Assembly (NCBI GenBank): GCA_032717465.1
Contig: JAVRFU010000170.1
Location: 1-64,000 of the forward strand
Direction of reading: 5' to 3'
DNA: 64,000 bases
From: Coenobita brevimanus
Taxonomy: Eukaryota > Arthropoda > Malacostraca > Decapoda > Coenobitidae
The notes under the pieces are model-generated. The model did not search any database and was not told where the DNA came from. It saw nothing but the letters and a program-made list of their open reading frames with translations. Positions 23,960 through 34,835 of this stretch are shown one piece after another. The position numbers and the translations under genes were made by a program. How positions within the stretch are numbered: position 1 is the stretch's first letter; every line of letters begins with the position of its first letter.

Positions 23960-24641
23960 CATGAAGTGTTCCTGAGCTTCTTACTAATGTTTTGTGCCCA
24001 CATCTGTGGCCTCCTCACTCTTTTTCTGTTATGAGAAGGACCAGCAGCTTTTTGCTCACTACTAGAGTCACTCATGTTCTCGAGACAATGAGAAAAAACA
24101 CCAAAACAGCTCTGAAAATAGCCAGTTAATCCAGGCAGTGTTCTAGGCCGGCTGGTAAACAAAAAACTGCATCACATGGCAACAGATTCCCAGATCACAG
24201 TTGCCAATATCTTGCTGAGCTCTCTGCCTTTTCCATTTTCTGTACATTATGGCTAACTTACCCTTAAAATCATGCAATTTTATGCTAAAATATTCCATTA
24301 TGTTAGAATGAGGTACAAAAATTAATAATGCCATAAAAAAAACTGCATGACTGTGAGCATAAAATAATGCTAGTACTGTATCTGATAACACCAGACAACA
24401 CCTTACTGGGAGGCACTTGGTACATTCTGTGACCAGCATGAAGGCTTGTCAATCCACTGAGGTGAAGCGGGCAGTGAGACTGTGTTACAGAAGGGGAATT
24501 AGGACCCTAATGCCATTTGCTTTCTGTACCTCGTGGTTGCTTTCCAGATCAAAGAGGGTTTGGGCTACATACTGGTATACTTAACTTGGTTTCGCTTGCA
24601 GTGGCGCTCAGTACACTATGTTATTAGGGGCCTCATATGTC
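23794..24641 (-). mobile_element. Unclassified TIR DNA element, perfect 31-bp ends
   Basis: The first 31 bases (23794-23824, starting gacatatgaggcccctaat) are the exact reverse complement of 24611-24641. The similarity continues imperfectly for about 10 bases inward. No target duplication is obvious. Inside is a T-run (about 23925-23957). A minus-strand reading frame near 23956-24075 encodes SDSSSEQKAAGPSHNRKRVR, then RPQMWAQNISKKLRNTSC. The basic W-x-x-N-x-x-K-x-L-R-N pattern resembles the N-terminus of many uncharacterised arthropod transposon-type proteins (recollection, not verified). Probably a deletion derivative. Confidence 0.75.
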
Positions 24642-26940
24642 CACAGATAGCATGATTGAAAACTTCATCATCAGAATGAAGTTGGGGAGGAGGGGGCAGA
24701 GTCCTCGAGGGTAACTGATGTGAGGAACATAACCTACCAATGCCCCTTTGGTAAAAGTGATCATCTGGTTGTTGAGATGGAAGTGGTGGGAGTAAGGGAA
24801 GGAGAAAGGGATGAAAAACACAGGAAGAATAGATGCAATTACGGGAAGGCAGACTTTCCTTCCCTGAGGAACTTTTTCCAAAATGTAGACTGGATTAATG
24901 ATCACAAATGTTGACGAGAAATATGAGTTTCTGATAGAAGTGTATATAACAGGAGTTAGTAAATGTCCCAATATTTTCCGCAGTTATGGAAAGGAAGAAA
25001 GAATGGTTTAACAACAGATGTAGAGTGGCACATGAAGCAAGAAAAAGAGCATAGAATAAAGTGAAAAGAAGGTACAATATAGTGAAAGGGCTTGGGAGGA
25101 GTACAAGCAGGTAAGAATTGAATATATATGGGTACGGAGAGAAGAAGAAAGGAAATATGAAAAAGATATTGTAACTAAATGTAAAAAGGAGCCAAAATTA
25201 TTTTATAGGTTTGTGAATGGTAAAATGAAAGTTAAGGACAGTATAATACGATTGAGGGATGGAGATGAAACCTGTGAAAGAGAAGAAGAATTGTGTGAAA
25301 TAATGAACAACAAACTGCAGTCAGTCTATGTGCTGGAAGAGGAATTTAGGGAACCTGAAATAGAACCCAGGGTGACGGGAATGGCAGAAGTTACAGTGGA
25401 TGTGAATGAGGTGCTGCAGTTGATGAGGGATTTGGATGTAAGAAAAGCAATGGGACCAGATGGTGTGTCTGGATGGATCCTGAAGGAATGTGCAGACCAG
25501 TTAGTGTGGCCTGTTTGTCATCAAGACATCACTGGAAAATGGACAGTTACCTAAAGATTGGAAAAGAGCAAGTATTGTGCCAATCTTCAAGGGAGGAGAT
25601 AGGAAAGATCCACTCAGTTATAGACCTGTATCACTTACTAGTATTGTTTGTAAAATCTGCCAGAAAATTATTAGAAAAAGATGGATAAAGTATTTAGAAG
25701 AAAATGAAGTGATAGCACCAAGACAATTTGGTTTTAGGGAAGGACGATCATGTGTTACTAACCTATTAAGTTTCTACAGCAGGGTAATAGATGTCATACA
25801 AGAGAGAGAGAGGGATGGGCAGATTGCGTCTATCTTGACCTCAAAAAAGCATTTGACAGGGTTCCCTATAGGAGACTGCTGTGGAAGTTGAAGACCTTTG
25901 GAGGGGTGCATGGGAAACTATTAAAGTGGATGGAAGATTATTTGATAGGAAGGCAGATGAGAACAGTTATAAGCGACAGGGCTTCACAGTGGAGAAACGT
26001 GACTAATGGAGTACCCCAGGGCTCTATCTTAGCCCCAGTAATGTTTCTGATTTATGTAAATGATTTACCAGAGTGTTTAATTAGTTACATGAGTATGTTC
26101 GCAGATGATGCTAAAATCATGAAACATATTAAAGACACTGATAGTTGTAAAAAACTGCAAGAGACTTGGACAAATTCTCCAGCTGGAGCCAGACTTGCCA
26201 AGAAGTGTCATGTTTTAGAAATGGGAATGAGTGAAAAAAGACCACACTGGACATATAAAATGGGCAGTGAGATAATTTGTAAGAGAACAGATGAGAAAAA
26301 CTTGGGAGTGACTATTCAGGATGATTTGTCACTAGAAAAACATATAAACAAGATCACTGGAGGAACTTATGGATTACTGACCAATATGAGAGTGGCTTTT
26401 AATTATGTGGACGAGGAAATGCTGAGGGAGTTGATAGTGACCATGATAAGACCAAGGCTAGAGTATGCGGCTGTGGTATGGTCACCTCATTTGAAGAAGC
26501 ATATTAGTAAACTAGAGAGGGTTCAACGGATGGCAACAAGGATGATGCCATGTTTAAGGGAACTCACTTACGAGGAGAGACTGGAAAAACTGAAGTTACC
26601 ATCGCTGCGTGAGAGAAAAGAAAGAGGTGACTTGATCACGATATTTAGAAATGTAAGAGAATTGGAAAGGGTGGATAGAGAGGATCTTTTTGGGTTGGAT
26701 GATGGAAGAACAAGAGGTCATGACTTCAAGTTGAGGAAAAGTAGATGTCTTAATAATCTTAAAAGGTTCAGTTTCCCGAATAGAAGCATAAGTATTTGGA
26801 ATGACTTAGACGGGGAGGTGGTGCAGGCAAAAAACATTCATGTGTTTAAAACTAGATTGGATAAATGTAGATATGGAGACAGGACAACACGAGCTTAGCT
26901 CAATTCCTGTATACTACAAATAGGTAAATAGGTAAATACA
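24642..26940 (+). mobile_element. Jockey/CR1-like LINE (LINE-C), 5'-truncated, with microsatellite tail
   Basis: It starts inside the endonuclease (QCPFGKSDHLVVEMEVVGVR). The reverse transcriptase runs through VRKAMGPDGVSGWILKECAD, PIFKGGDRKDPLSYRPVSLT, FGFREGRSCVTNLLSFYSRV, NGVPQGSILAPVMFLIYVND and SMFADDAKIMKHIKDTDSC. The C-terminal part includes KLPSLRERKERGDLITIFRN. Frameshifts lie near 25550, 25840 and 25890, and there is a small internal deletion near 26170. The 3' end has a taggtaaata repeat, as in CR1/L2-type elements. It belongs to a different clade from LINE-A, B and D. Confidence 0.9.
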
Positions 26941-27060
26941 GTACAGATATCAATAGGCCAGTGCATTTGAATCATAAATTAATATTTTTAAAATGGTACT
27001 AATTTCTAGAGAGCACTAAATCTGTGGGTAGATCATTACTTTTTAGCAACAGTAATACAT

Positions 27061-27369
27061 ATGTCACTACCAGGTTATTACTACATCAACAACGACATTG
27101 TACTTCATTTCACCGAGTCTGGCACCATCAGTGATGTTGTCAATGCCTGTAGCACTGATAAAGGTCCTCCATACTGGATGTACCTTTTTGTATTGCCTTT
27201 ATATATCCTTTATATACTGGTTCTCAAGGTAATACATAGAGGTTTACCTAGTACAGAGGATTTACATGAACACTACAGGCATTCAGGTATCAGAGATGGT
27301 GCCAAACTCGATGAAATGGAATATAGTAAAGCTAGAAGGTTTTTAGGTTTGCAAAATGCTAATAATTAG
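27061..27369 (+). CDS. Candidate small single-pass membrane protein or terminal exon
   Basis: A 102-codon open frame reads MSLPGYYYINNDIVLHFTES, then a strongly hydrophobic segment (YWMYLFVLPLYILYILVL). It ends with a charged tail containing EDLHEHYRHSGIRDGAKLDE. The frame is open back to 27010, right after a possible acceptor (tttctag), so it may be a terminal exon rather than a whole gene. I do not recognise the family. A coherent membrane segment followed by a polar tail argues for coding, but chance cannot be excluded. Confidence 0.4.
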   Translation: MSLPGYYYINNDIVLHFTESGTISDVVNACSTDKGPPYWMYLFVLPLYILYILVLKVIHRGLPSTEDLHEHYRHSGIRDGAKLDEMEYSKARRFLGLQNANN

Positions 27370-27478
27370 GTGTGACAAAGCCCTTATATTTTACAAGAGA
27401 TTTATAGTCTTCATATTAAACTGGGACACAACATTCATTTTCATGGGGCATTGCTAATATGAGCAATTACATTCACAG

Positions 27479-27696
27479 TGGCTCGAGAGGATGCCATGTT
27501 TCCTGATGAAATGGATACACCAAAAACCATTCCGGCTCAGGTTTGCCTTCAAAAGTTTCGTGGCCTCCAGAGCTTCCGCACTTCCCCATGGAACCCTGAT
27601 GAGAACCTTCCAGAAGACTATGCCAGGATATTTCAGTTTGAAAACTTCAACCGTACCAGAAAACGGATGGTGAATGAAGAGAAGGAGGGGGTGCTG
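27479..27696 (+). CDS. TSR1: TSR1 (pre-rRNA processing / 40S biogenesis factor), single internal exon
   Basis: TSR1 is a GTPase-like factor bound to late 40S ribosomal precursors. The exon follows the acceptor attcacag and ends at ctg|gtgagt. It reads MFPDEMDTPKTIPAQVCLQK, then FRGLQSFRTSPWNPDENLPE and DYARIFQFENFNRTRKRMV. This is the highly conserved TSR1 block (FPDEVDTP...KYRGLKSFRTSPWDPKENLP.DYARIFQF). It starts with the last two bases of a codon and ends in phase 0. No other TSR1 exon is recognised within the window on either side. It is therefore an orphan exon: a gene with giant introns, a duplicated fragment, or a misjoin. Confidence 0.88.
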
Positions 27697-30161
27697 GTGA
27701 GTTTTTAATTGCAAAAACTTTCTTTGACTGTCTTATACGCTACACTACACACACTTTCCATACTACACACCATACCCTACTACATCACAGGGGTTGACAC
27801 CAGCAAGGGCATGCAACCAGAAAACTTTGTTCCCATTACCTAGTGGCAGACTTGAGGGGAGAGGCATAGCACAGGCTTCGTCAGCACACATTTGAGACTG
27901 GGATGGTATAGGGCTCTGATCTGGCCCCGCCAGAGGGTACCGAGCATTGTGGTTCCTAGGCTGCTGCTTCTGCTCAGTAGAGAGGGGCTTAAACCTGGAA
28001 ATAGCCACCCAGGAGGCTACCTTATCAATGAAAGTATAATGACGGAGCAGTTAGTGTCAAGGGGTGCCTGTAGGGTATTCCTGTAGCTGTCCTGGCTGGG
28101 TCCCCGAGGCCACTGTCACAGCCATTGGCCATGGCTGGTGGGCTATGGATCCCTGATCCTCTGCTTGGACCTGGGGTTGTGTGTGGTGGGGCTTGTGATC
28201 TGTCTCCTCCTTTAACTACTGACATGACTTCGAAATTAAGCACTGTAAAAAGCAAGCCTGAGGACACCAAATCACCCAAGGAGTTCAGAAGGGCATCTTG
28301 GAATGTTTATAGCTTGAAGGGTAGAAAGGGATAAGTGGTGCAGGCCCTAAACAGAAGGCAGGTTGATGCTGCGTATAGGAGGTTAGGTATAGGGGGAGTC
28401 AGCAAGGATGAATTTTGGGAAAGATGGTAGGTGTAAGATACTTTGGGAGGCAGGTGTGGACAGATATGGTGGTGGGGGCATGCCTCCCGAAGGGGAGTGG
28501 GTAGAGTGTGCTTATGTATGTGTTAAGAGTGATTATAGCATTGAAAATGTTGTTTGAAGAGCTCCTGATCACGGTAGAATTAGCAAACACTTCACAGGTT
28601 GGCTTGGATGAGGAAGAAGAGGGTGGATTCTGGGATGATTTGGTACATGTTCTTGATGGTACTGGGAATGATTAGGTTGTACTGTGGATGTGGATTTATA
28701 TGGTCATGTGGGTAGAGCATCTCGAGGATAAGACAGGGTGCATGGGAGATGTGTATAAGGTACGAGGAATGTGGAAGAGGAAAGAATATTGGAATTCTGG
28801 GAGGCAATAATCATGATTGTGTGCAACATGCATTTTAGGAAAAGAGAGTAGACTGATTGCTTATGAGTCTGGGAACAGTAGTAGCAGCCAGACTGGCTAT
28901 TTTCTGGTCAGGAGAGCTAATGGAAGGTTATTGAAGGATGGTAAAGTTATAGGGAGCAAAGAGTGTGTGCAGCAACACAAATTACTGGTATGTGACATGG
29001 TATTAAAGGAGCACATAGTGAAGAAAAGGATCTTCGGCTGCATAACAGTAAGGGATGCCTCCTATAGCGAGATGAGTGATGACCAAACAGAGCTGTAGAC
29101 AGAAGTGTAAATTAGCAGTATAGAGCTCTTAAGAACAGTCTCTTGAGAGTTTCTGATTCGGTGTGTGGATGGACAAGGAGCCCACCAAGATACAGGGTTA
29201 CACGATGGTGGGACGAGGGTGTACAAGCCGCAGTTAAGGAGAAATGAAGACTTTTCCAGGAATGGAAAAAGGGATGATAACAGAGAGGAATACTTGGCTG
29301 CCAAGCATTGGGCCAGAAAGGGGGTGTGTACAGTGCAAACTCTGAGTCTCAGAGACTTTTACTGGATAACCAAATCAGGGTTGGAAGGAGGAATATGGTA
29401 TTTAAGGTGGCAAATCAGATGAAGAGGGAAAACAGGGATATCGTAGGTTGGCAGTGTGTGAAGAATGATGAAGGACAGGTAGTGGTGGACAGTGAGTATA
29501 TTAAAAAGATGCCTGGAGAGAGTATTTATAACTGGTTGCTGAAGAAGGAGTTTGACTGTAACAAGGAAGGGTTGGAGTCAGTGGATCCAGTGTTTGGTCC
29601 TTGGTCTTTGATTGCTGCTGCTACCGTGAGCATGGCAATACACAGCATGCAGTTGGGGAAGGTGGCGGGTATGTCTGGGATGACTGGTGAAACGCTGAAG
29701 ACCTCGGGAGAGATAGGAGTGGGTTTAGTTGCTGATTTGATAAATATGATCATATATGAGTGTGTTGTTGCAGATGACTGGCTGGAGAGTGTGATTGTAT
29801 ATGTCTGTGAGGGGAAAATGGAAATTATAAAGGCATACCATCCACTCAGTCAGTGTGGTGCTGCTTTGGGTGTCTGCCCTTTTCTATCTTCTTTCCTTCC
29901 TCTTCTGTCATTCTTTCCTCTTACTTCTGCCTTTGGGTGACTCTACACTGAGTGACAAGCCAAATGGTTTCCTGTATGCCAGGAAACCATTTACTTCGTT
30001 GGGTGGTAATCATATAACCAAATTATGGCATCTGGTGGTTTAGTGGGTAATTAAGGTGCCCCAGTCAGATTGAATGGGTGTAGGTTTATAACCAAAGGGT
30101 GATTAGGGTTTATTGTTCATGCAATGCCACGTAGGGATGAGTGAGGCTGGTCACTCTCATC

Positions 30162-30165
30162 TTAA
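30162..30165 (+). repeat. TTAA target duplication, left
   Basis: TTAA here and at 30539-30542. The uninterrupted SINE at 60629-60955 has a single TTAA at this spot. Confidence 0.85.
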
Positions 30166-30538
30166 CCCGTTAACTGCTCATGGCAGTTTTTTGGAGGTGT
30201 CCGTGGTGCACAGACATAGGGGTAAAAATGAAATTTCCCAAAGGCGAAGTTTTGTGTTAGGAATTGAGAAAACATGCCAAAGTATATAGTAACGAAATAT
30301 TAGCTCAATATTTACCTTGGTAAAGCCATGGATGAACATTGAAGTGTCTGATTCCCTGTTGGAATGTATGGTTTTTGTTTTCTTTTTCGGTTTTGATTTC
30401 GGTTTTGAAGGCTCAGACATGCTTGCATGGGTCGGCCTTGGTCACCATGGCACTATATTCGAAATTCACCTGCGCAGCCAGGGCTGTATTGAGCAATTGC
30501 ACTCGGAACAACTTAGGATGTATAGAGCAGTTAACGGG
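30166..30538. mobile_element. piggyBac-type MITE, 373 bp
   Basis: The ends are perfect 14-bp inverted repeats, CCCGTTAACTGCTC and GAGCAGTTAACGGG, flanked on both sides by TTAA. TTAA targeting and termini beginning CCC are hallmarks of piggyBac transposons. No transposase is encoded, so it would depend on an autonomous element elsewhere. Part of its body (about 30365-30455) is a reverse-oriented LINE-A 3' end. Confidence 0.88.
30365..30455 (-). mobile_element. LINE-A 3'-end stub inside the piggyBac MITE
   Basis: It reads ggctcagacatgcttgcatg, then gtcggccttggtcaccatgg, preceded by a T/CG-rich tail. This equals the reverse complement of the LINE-A 3' end seen near 18465-18505 and 37970-38015. 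Confidence 0.75.
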
Positions 30539-31040
30539 TTAAATGTCAGGACCAATTTGCCTAGCCCCAGGTTCCTATGCTCCTCATGGGGCGACATGCG
30601 ATTGAATGATGGATGGATGGATAAAACTTTTGGACCAGATAATGAAGGTAATTCAGAGAGTCCTAAAAGGTATGATTAGGGAAAGAGTGAATATTGATGA
30701 GATGCAGCTTCAGTTTGTACCAGGCAGTGAGACCACTGATGCCATATTTATTGTCCAGCAGCTTCAGGGAAAATATTGAGGAGAGGAGAGGGAGCTGTAC
30801 AGTACCTTGTTTTTCTTCATTTGGAGAAAGCCATTGACATGGTTCCTAGAGAGGTGGTGTGGCGAAGTTGGCAATGAGAAAGCTTCGTATCGAGAAGTGT
30901 GTGGTTACAGTGGTTATGACTAAGTATGTGGGTGCTAGCACCCAGGTGAGAGTGAATGGAAATTTGAGTGATGAGCTTTCCGTGAATGTTTGCATCCGTC
31001 AAGGGTCAGTCTTAAACCCTGTATTATTTGTCATGGTGCT

Positions 31041-31128
31041 CTCATCTTAAATGTCAGGACCAACTTGCCTAGCCCGGGGCTCCTACACTCCTTGTGGGGC
31101 AATGTAGGATTGGATGATGGATGGATGG
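31041..31128 (+). mobile_element. 5'-truncated SINE end in LINE-A copy 2
   Basis: It begins ctcatcttaaatgtcaggac and ends in gatggatgg, between catggtgct and cttgagactct of the LINE. It is the 3' part of the same family as 29838-30620. Confidence 0.8.
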
Positions 31129-31515
31129 CTTGAGACTCTATCACATGACTTCAGAGACGGACTCATGGGAGAGATTGTATGCTGATGACTTGGTGCTGAT
31201 TGCAGAGAATGAAAAGGAGACAGAGGAAGAGTTAAGAAATGGAGAGACAGAATGGGGAACAAGAGTTTGAGAGTAAATGCGGTTAAACAAAAGATATCTA
31301 GGGCTGGTGGTGGTACTGTCAACACATAGCAAGTGTGGCCATGTGTGGCATGCCACAAGACTGTGGGAAGTAACTCCATCTTGTGCAGTGTTTTGTGATA
31401 AGTGGCTGCATAAGAGATGTAGTGACATCAGATGTTGACAAAAAAATAATGTTGATTTCATGGGTGTCATGTTTCAGGGAGAGCATGTAGAGAATGTCAG
31501 GTGTGAAAGGATTGA

Positions 31516-32443
31516 TCATATACCTCTCAACTCCATCCCTCCACTTCATCCTCGGTCTACCCCTACCTCTGCCTCCCTCCACCTCACCTACATACACGTT
31601 CATTCTCCATTCTCTCCACATGTCCAAACCACCTCAGTGTATTTCTCCTAATCTTCTCAACCACATCCACATGTACTCCACAACGTTCCTTCACTTCTTC
31701 ATTCGTCAACCTGTCCCTCCATGTCACTCCACATGCCCCTCTCAAGTAACTCATGCTCTCACTCTTGACTTGTTCTCCTCTTGCAAGGTCCACGCCTCAC
31801 TTCCATACATCAGGGTAGGGATCACAATACTATCATGCAGTGACTTCTTAACTTCTATACTCACCTCTCTATTTCTCATCACTGCTTTCAGTGAACCAAC
31901 AACCTTCCTTCCCTGCTGTACCCTGTCACACACTTCATCCCCCAAAGTTCCAGCCTTACTCATCACACTACCCAAGTACTTGAATGCACTCACATTCTCC
32001 ATATCCTCACCATCCAACCTCACTGTACATTCTCAAACACCATAATTTTACTTTTGTTTACATTAACTTTCAGCTTCCTCCTCCTACACACTGTCCCAAA
32101 TTCATTCACCAAACCTTGCAACTCCCATTCATCTTCACTCAACAATACTGTATCATCAGCAAACAGCAACACCGGAATCTTCCAACTCTCACCCTCATTC
32201 ATTAGGGCCACCCCCACATCCACCGCCCTACCTTGCACCTCCTTTACAACCCCATCCATATATATATTAAACAGCCATAGAGACATCACACAACCCTGTT
32301 TCAGTCCTACATTGAGATCAAAGAACTCACTCAGCTCATCATCCATTCTCACCGTAGCCCTAGCTCCTTCGTACATACTCTTCACAGCACTCAACAATTT
32401 TCCCTCCACTCCATGTATTCTTAATACCTTCCACATACCTTGC

Positions 32444-32450
<7 letters not shown>
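31516..32450 (-). mobile_element. LINE-B copy 2, internal fragment
   Basis: The minus strand encodes the RT from GLWKVLRIHGVEGK-like sequence through LKQGCVMSLWLFNIYMDGVV and LLFADDTVLLSEDEWE. It continues to the C-terminal region LRGACGVTWRDRLTNEEVKE. The 3' end and tail are missing on the left, where it abuts LINE-A copy 2. On the right it ends in TCTA and TA microsatellites. Frameshifts lie near 31790 and 32020. Confidence 0.85.
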
Positions 32451-32475
<25 letters not shown>

Positions 32476-32497
32476 ATATATATACTGTATATAATTA
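32443..32497. repeat. (TCTA)n / (TA)n microsatellite
   Basis: About seven TCTA units followed by TA-rich sequence. Confidence 0.9.
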
Positions 32498-32499
32498 TA

Positions 32500-33052
32500 C
32501 AGGTATACCTCGATACACGGTACCCTTAGATGCCATACGCCAGCTTAGTGATGGGGTAGAAATACCACCATATCCCGCCTAATGATGGCCAAACCCTGGT
32601 TTAGCGATAGGTTTTGATTATCTTTACTGATTTTGATGATATCTTAGACTAAAGTTGTGTGTTTAGGTTGATTTATAAACTGTTTTTAGACTTAGATTAA
32701 TGTGTTTTACCCATAGGTGGGGTGAACATTGTCATTTTGGGGTACAGTTTACTAAGCTTGATTTTTTCCAGACTTATTATTTATGATTTTCATATTTTAT
32801 TTTTTGTTTTTAGTGAGTTATTACAGACTTTAAGCTTGGGTTAGCTTCTTTTACAGCTGTTAGGCCATTTAGATTGGCCTTAAACTTGTTTTTGGACTCA
32901 TTTGTGTGGGTTTAGGACTTGGTTACGGGGGAAACCCAAGACTCAGAAATGCATCCCAATACTTTGCATGTTAAATCTACCCCAAGATACAATACCTCGC
33001 CTAACGATGGGTTTTTACTTTACCAATTGCGTCGTTAAACTGGGTATACTTG
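32500..33052. mobile_element. Tigger-type MITE, TA target duplication
   Basis: The left end caggtatacctcgatacacg and the right end (reverse complement caagtatacccagtttaacg) are imperfect terminal repeats of the CAGG-ATACCTCG type seen in Tigger elements. TA flanks both ends (32498-32499 and 33053-33054). No transposase is present in the 553 bp. Confidence 0.65.
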
Positions 33053-33400
33053 TACCCTTTTCATATGGTATGTAAAGTAAAGAAGAATGTTAATGTAAGG
33101 TAGGTTCATGTTAAATATAAGCTGTACCATAAAAAAGCTACAAGAACACATTCTCAGGTGCTGCTTAGTCTTGTAGGATGGAAGTTAAAACTGATTAAAA
33201 TTAATAGGGATTTATTAACAGGACAAGTAACTTATCAGGAAAAGATTTATAATCCAATCTGCAAGGTATGTCAGCTATGTATGTGCTAAGATACACCTGC
33301 ACTATGCATGAGAAAGGTCTGATGCAAGCATTTTTGGCAAGCCTGTTAGTCAACATGAGTCAAATACTGTATGTATGAAAGCTTTACTTAATTCTGATAG

Positions 33401-33633
33401 GAGGAGGCTTGATGCAGAGGCAATTGAGGAGCATGCAGAGGATGGAGCAGCACACAGCAATGGAACATATGTTGGAGTGATGGGTGGGGCTGTAGCAGAA
33501 GAGGGGAATGGTGTGGTAGAGGACGGTGAGCTGGCAGAGAGGGATTTAATGGCTGGTGGCAATGGGGTCGCGGATGATGTGACATCACCGAATGGGGTGA
33601 CTGCTCACCTTGCGTTTCTCAGTGACGTCCTAG
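33401..33633 (+). CDS. Putative exon of an unidentified gene (X), acidic low-complexity
   Basis: It is bounded by an acceptor (tctgatag) and a donor (ctag|gtaggg), is fully open, and starts with one base of a codon. It reads RRLDAEAIEEHAEDGAAHSN, then a Gly/Ala/Glu-rich stretch, ending AHLAFLSDVL plus one base. It joins in phase 1 to the exon at 34836, giving SDVL-G-SDDEGTTES, which supports both. No family is recognised. Confidence 0.6.
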
Positions 33634-34835
33634 GTAGGGAGTAGCAACATCGTTGTATAGGCCATTGATCTACTGTACTGTTGCAAACATTAAAATTGCT
33701 CCACTTTTTAGTCAGACACATATGGAACCTGTACAGATATTTTGAAAAGTTTACTGGGCTCCAGAATTCACATCGCTGGGTTGTGAAAGTTATCACTTAC
33801 ACTTTTGTTACAAAGTGTATCAGTATTTATGTTCACAGCTGTACATGTACAGCTTTATGGGTACTGAATCTGTATTTTACATAATTTTGAAAACTGTAAG
33901 GAAAGCAGAATTCTCAAATGTTATTAGTTCTATAACAGTGTCCAGATTTAAATATGATTATGATACTTTGGTATGGTGTGATTTTTAAAAATTGATTGGG
34001 AGTAGTAGAAAGTAACTATCCAGGAATGTATGTGGGTTACGTAGGTGGGCGAGATAGTAGGAATAGATTCTTGAAGGGTGTAGCATAACAGTCTGTTGAT
34101 CAGAAGAGAGAAGAAAGTGTATTTAGATGGTATAGTCATTCAGAGAGAATGGATGTGTTCTTATTAGTGAAAAGGCACAGTATATCTCAATGAGTTTTAA
34201 GGTGGAATGGGATGTGGAAAGCCAAGAGGATGGCACGACATGATAATAAATGAACGTGTTGAGTAAATGAGGTATGAAAATTGAAACAAAAAAACTAACA
34301 AAGGCTAGAAGAGTGTACCATACTGTATAAGAATGCAGACAAAGGTTTCATTTCTATACAGTGTACCATATTTAACTTGATGTTTGATAGAATGACTTAT
34401 CCATAGGTTTTATGCAATGCATTCATCCATCCATCCATCCATCAGCCAATCCTACGTTGCCCCATGAGGAGCGTAGGAGCCCGGGCTAGGCAGTTGGTCC
34501 TGAGATTCAAAAAAAGGGGAAAAAAGCACACATACTCTGTAAAAAAAATGTTTGCATTGCCTTTTTCATGAGACAGAACCAAGTTTTCTAAAGCTTTATC
34601 GCTGACTTGATTGTTGTGTTGCATGACTCTAATGATAGTTCTCCTACTGTTGCCTTTTATATTAGCTGCAATGGTATCTAGAGCTTACACACCTCATTTT
34701 CATTTTGTTGGAAAATAGGGTTGAGATGATAATGAGAATGTGATTACTTCCAATCCATAGGTATAAAAAAAAAAAAGGAAGATGATGGTGGTGATGATGA
34801 CGACTAAATTTTTTTGTATCTTTTTAATACTGTAG
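33634..34835 (+). other. Presumed intron of gene X
   Basis: It has no coding content. A SINE end with CATC repeats lies at about 34421-34510 on the minus strand. Confidence 0.5.
34421..34510 (-). mobile_element. SINE 3' end with (CATC)n tail
   Basis: CATC repeats, then agccaatcctacgttgcccc and the gaggagcgtaggagcccggg block, matching 23086-23341. Truncated on the 5' side. Confidence 0.75.

Larger units (their letters stand above)
29838..30620 (+). mobile_element. SINE inserted in LINE-A copy 2, itself hosting a piggyBac MITE
   Basis: It runs from ccatccactcagtcagtgtg to a gatggatggat tail, between LINE-A bases that are otherwise contiguous (aggcata before, ataaaacttttgg after). It contains the hairpin core (aaatggtttcctg...caggaaaccattt) and a tRNA-like segment with an A-box-like tggtttagtgggtaa. 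The MITE at 30166-30538 sits at a TTAA inside it. Confidence 0.85.
27780..31515 (+). mobile_element. LINE-A copy 2, old and nearly full-length, heavily decayed
   Basis: A GC-richer 5' region (about 27780-28250) leads into an endonuclease start (RRASWNVYSLKGRKG). Further fragments of endonuclease (SSSQTGYFLVRRANGR) and linker (RQKMVFKVANQMKRENRDI-like) follow. The reverse transcriptase region is near 29530-29820 and 30620-31300, and the Cys/His motif near 31340-31440. Frameshifts and stops are frequent. SINE insertions at 29838-30620 and 31041-31128 interrupt it. It is cut at about 31515 by a LINE-B fragment on the opposite strand. The 5' limit is approximate. Confidence 0.8.

Noticed and set aside
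31494..32045. Long + strand ORF rich in Pro, His and Ser
   Set aside because: Antisense shadow of the LINE-B reverse transcriptase on the minus strand; similar shadows occur at 37939-38565, 44913-45369 and 56362-57264.
33375..33400. Upstream extension of the exon at 33401 to an ATG (start of a single-exon gene)
   Set aside because: A clear acceptor at 33399-33400 and a phase match to the next exon fit an internal exon better than an independent 89-codon gene.
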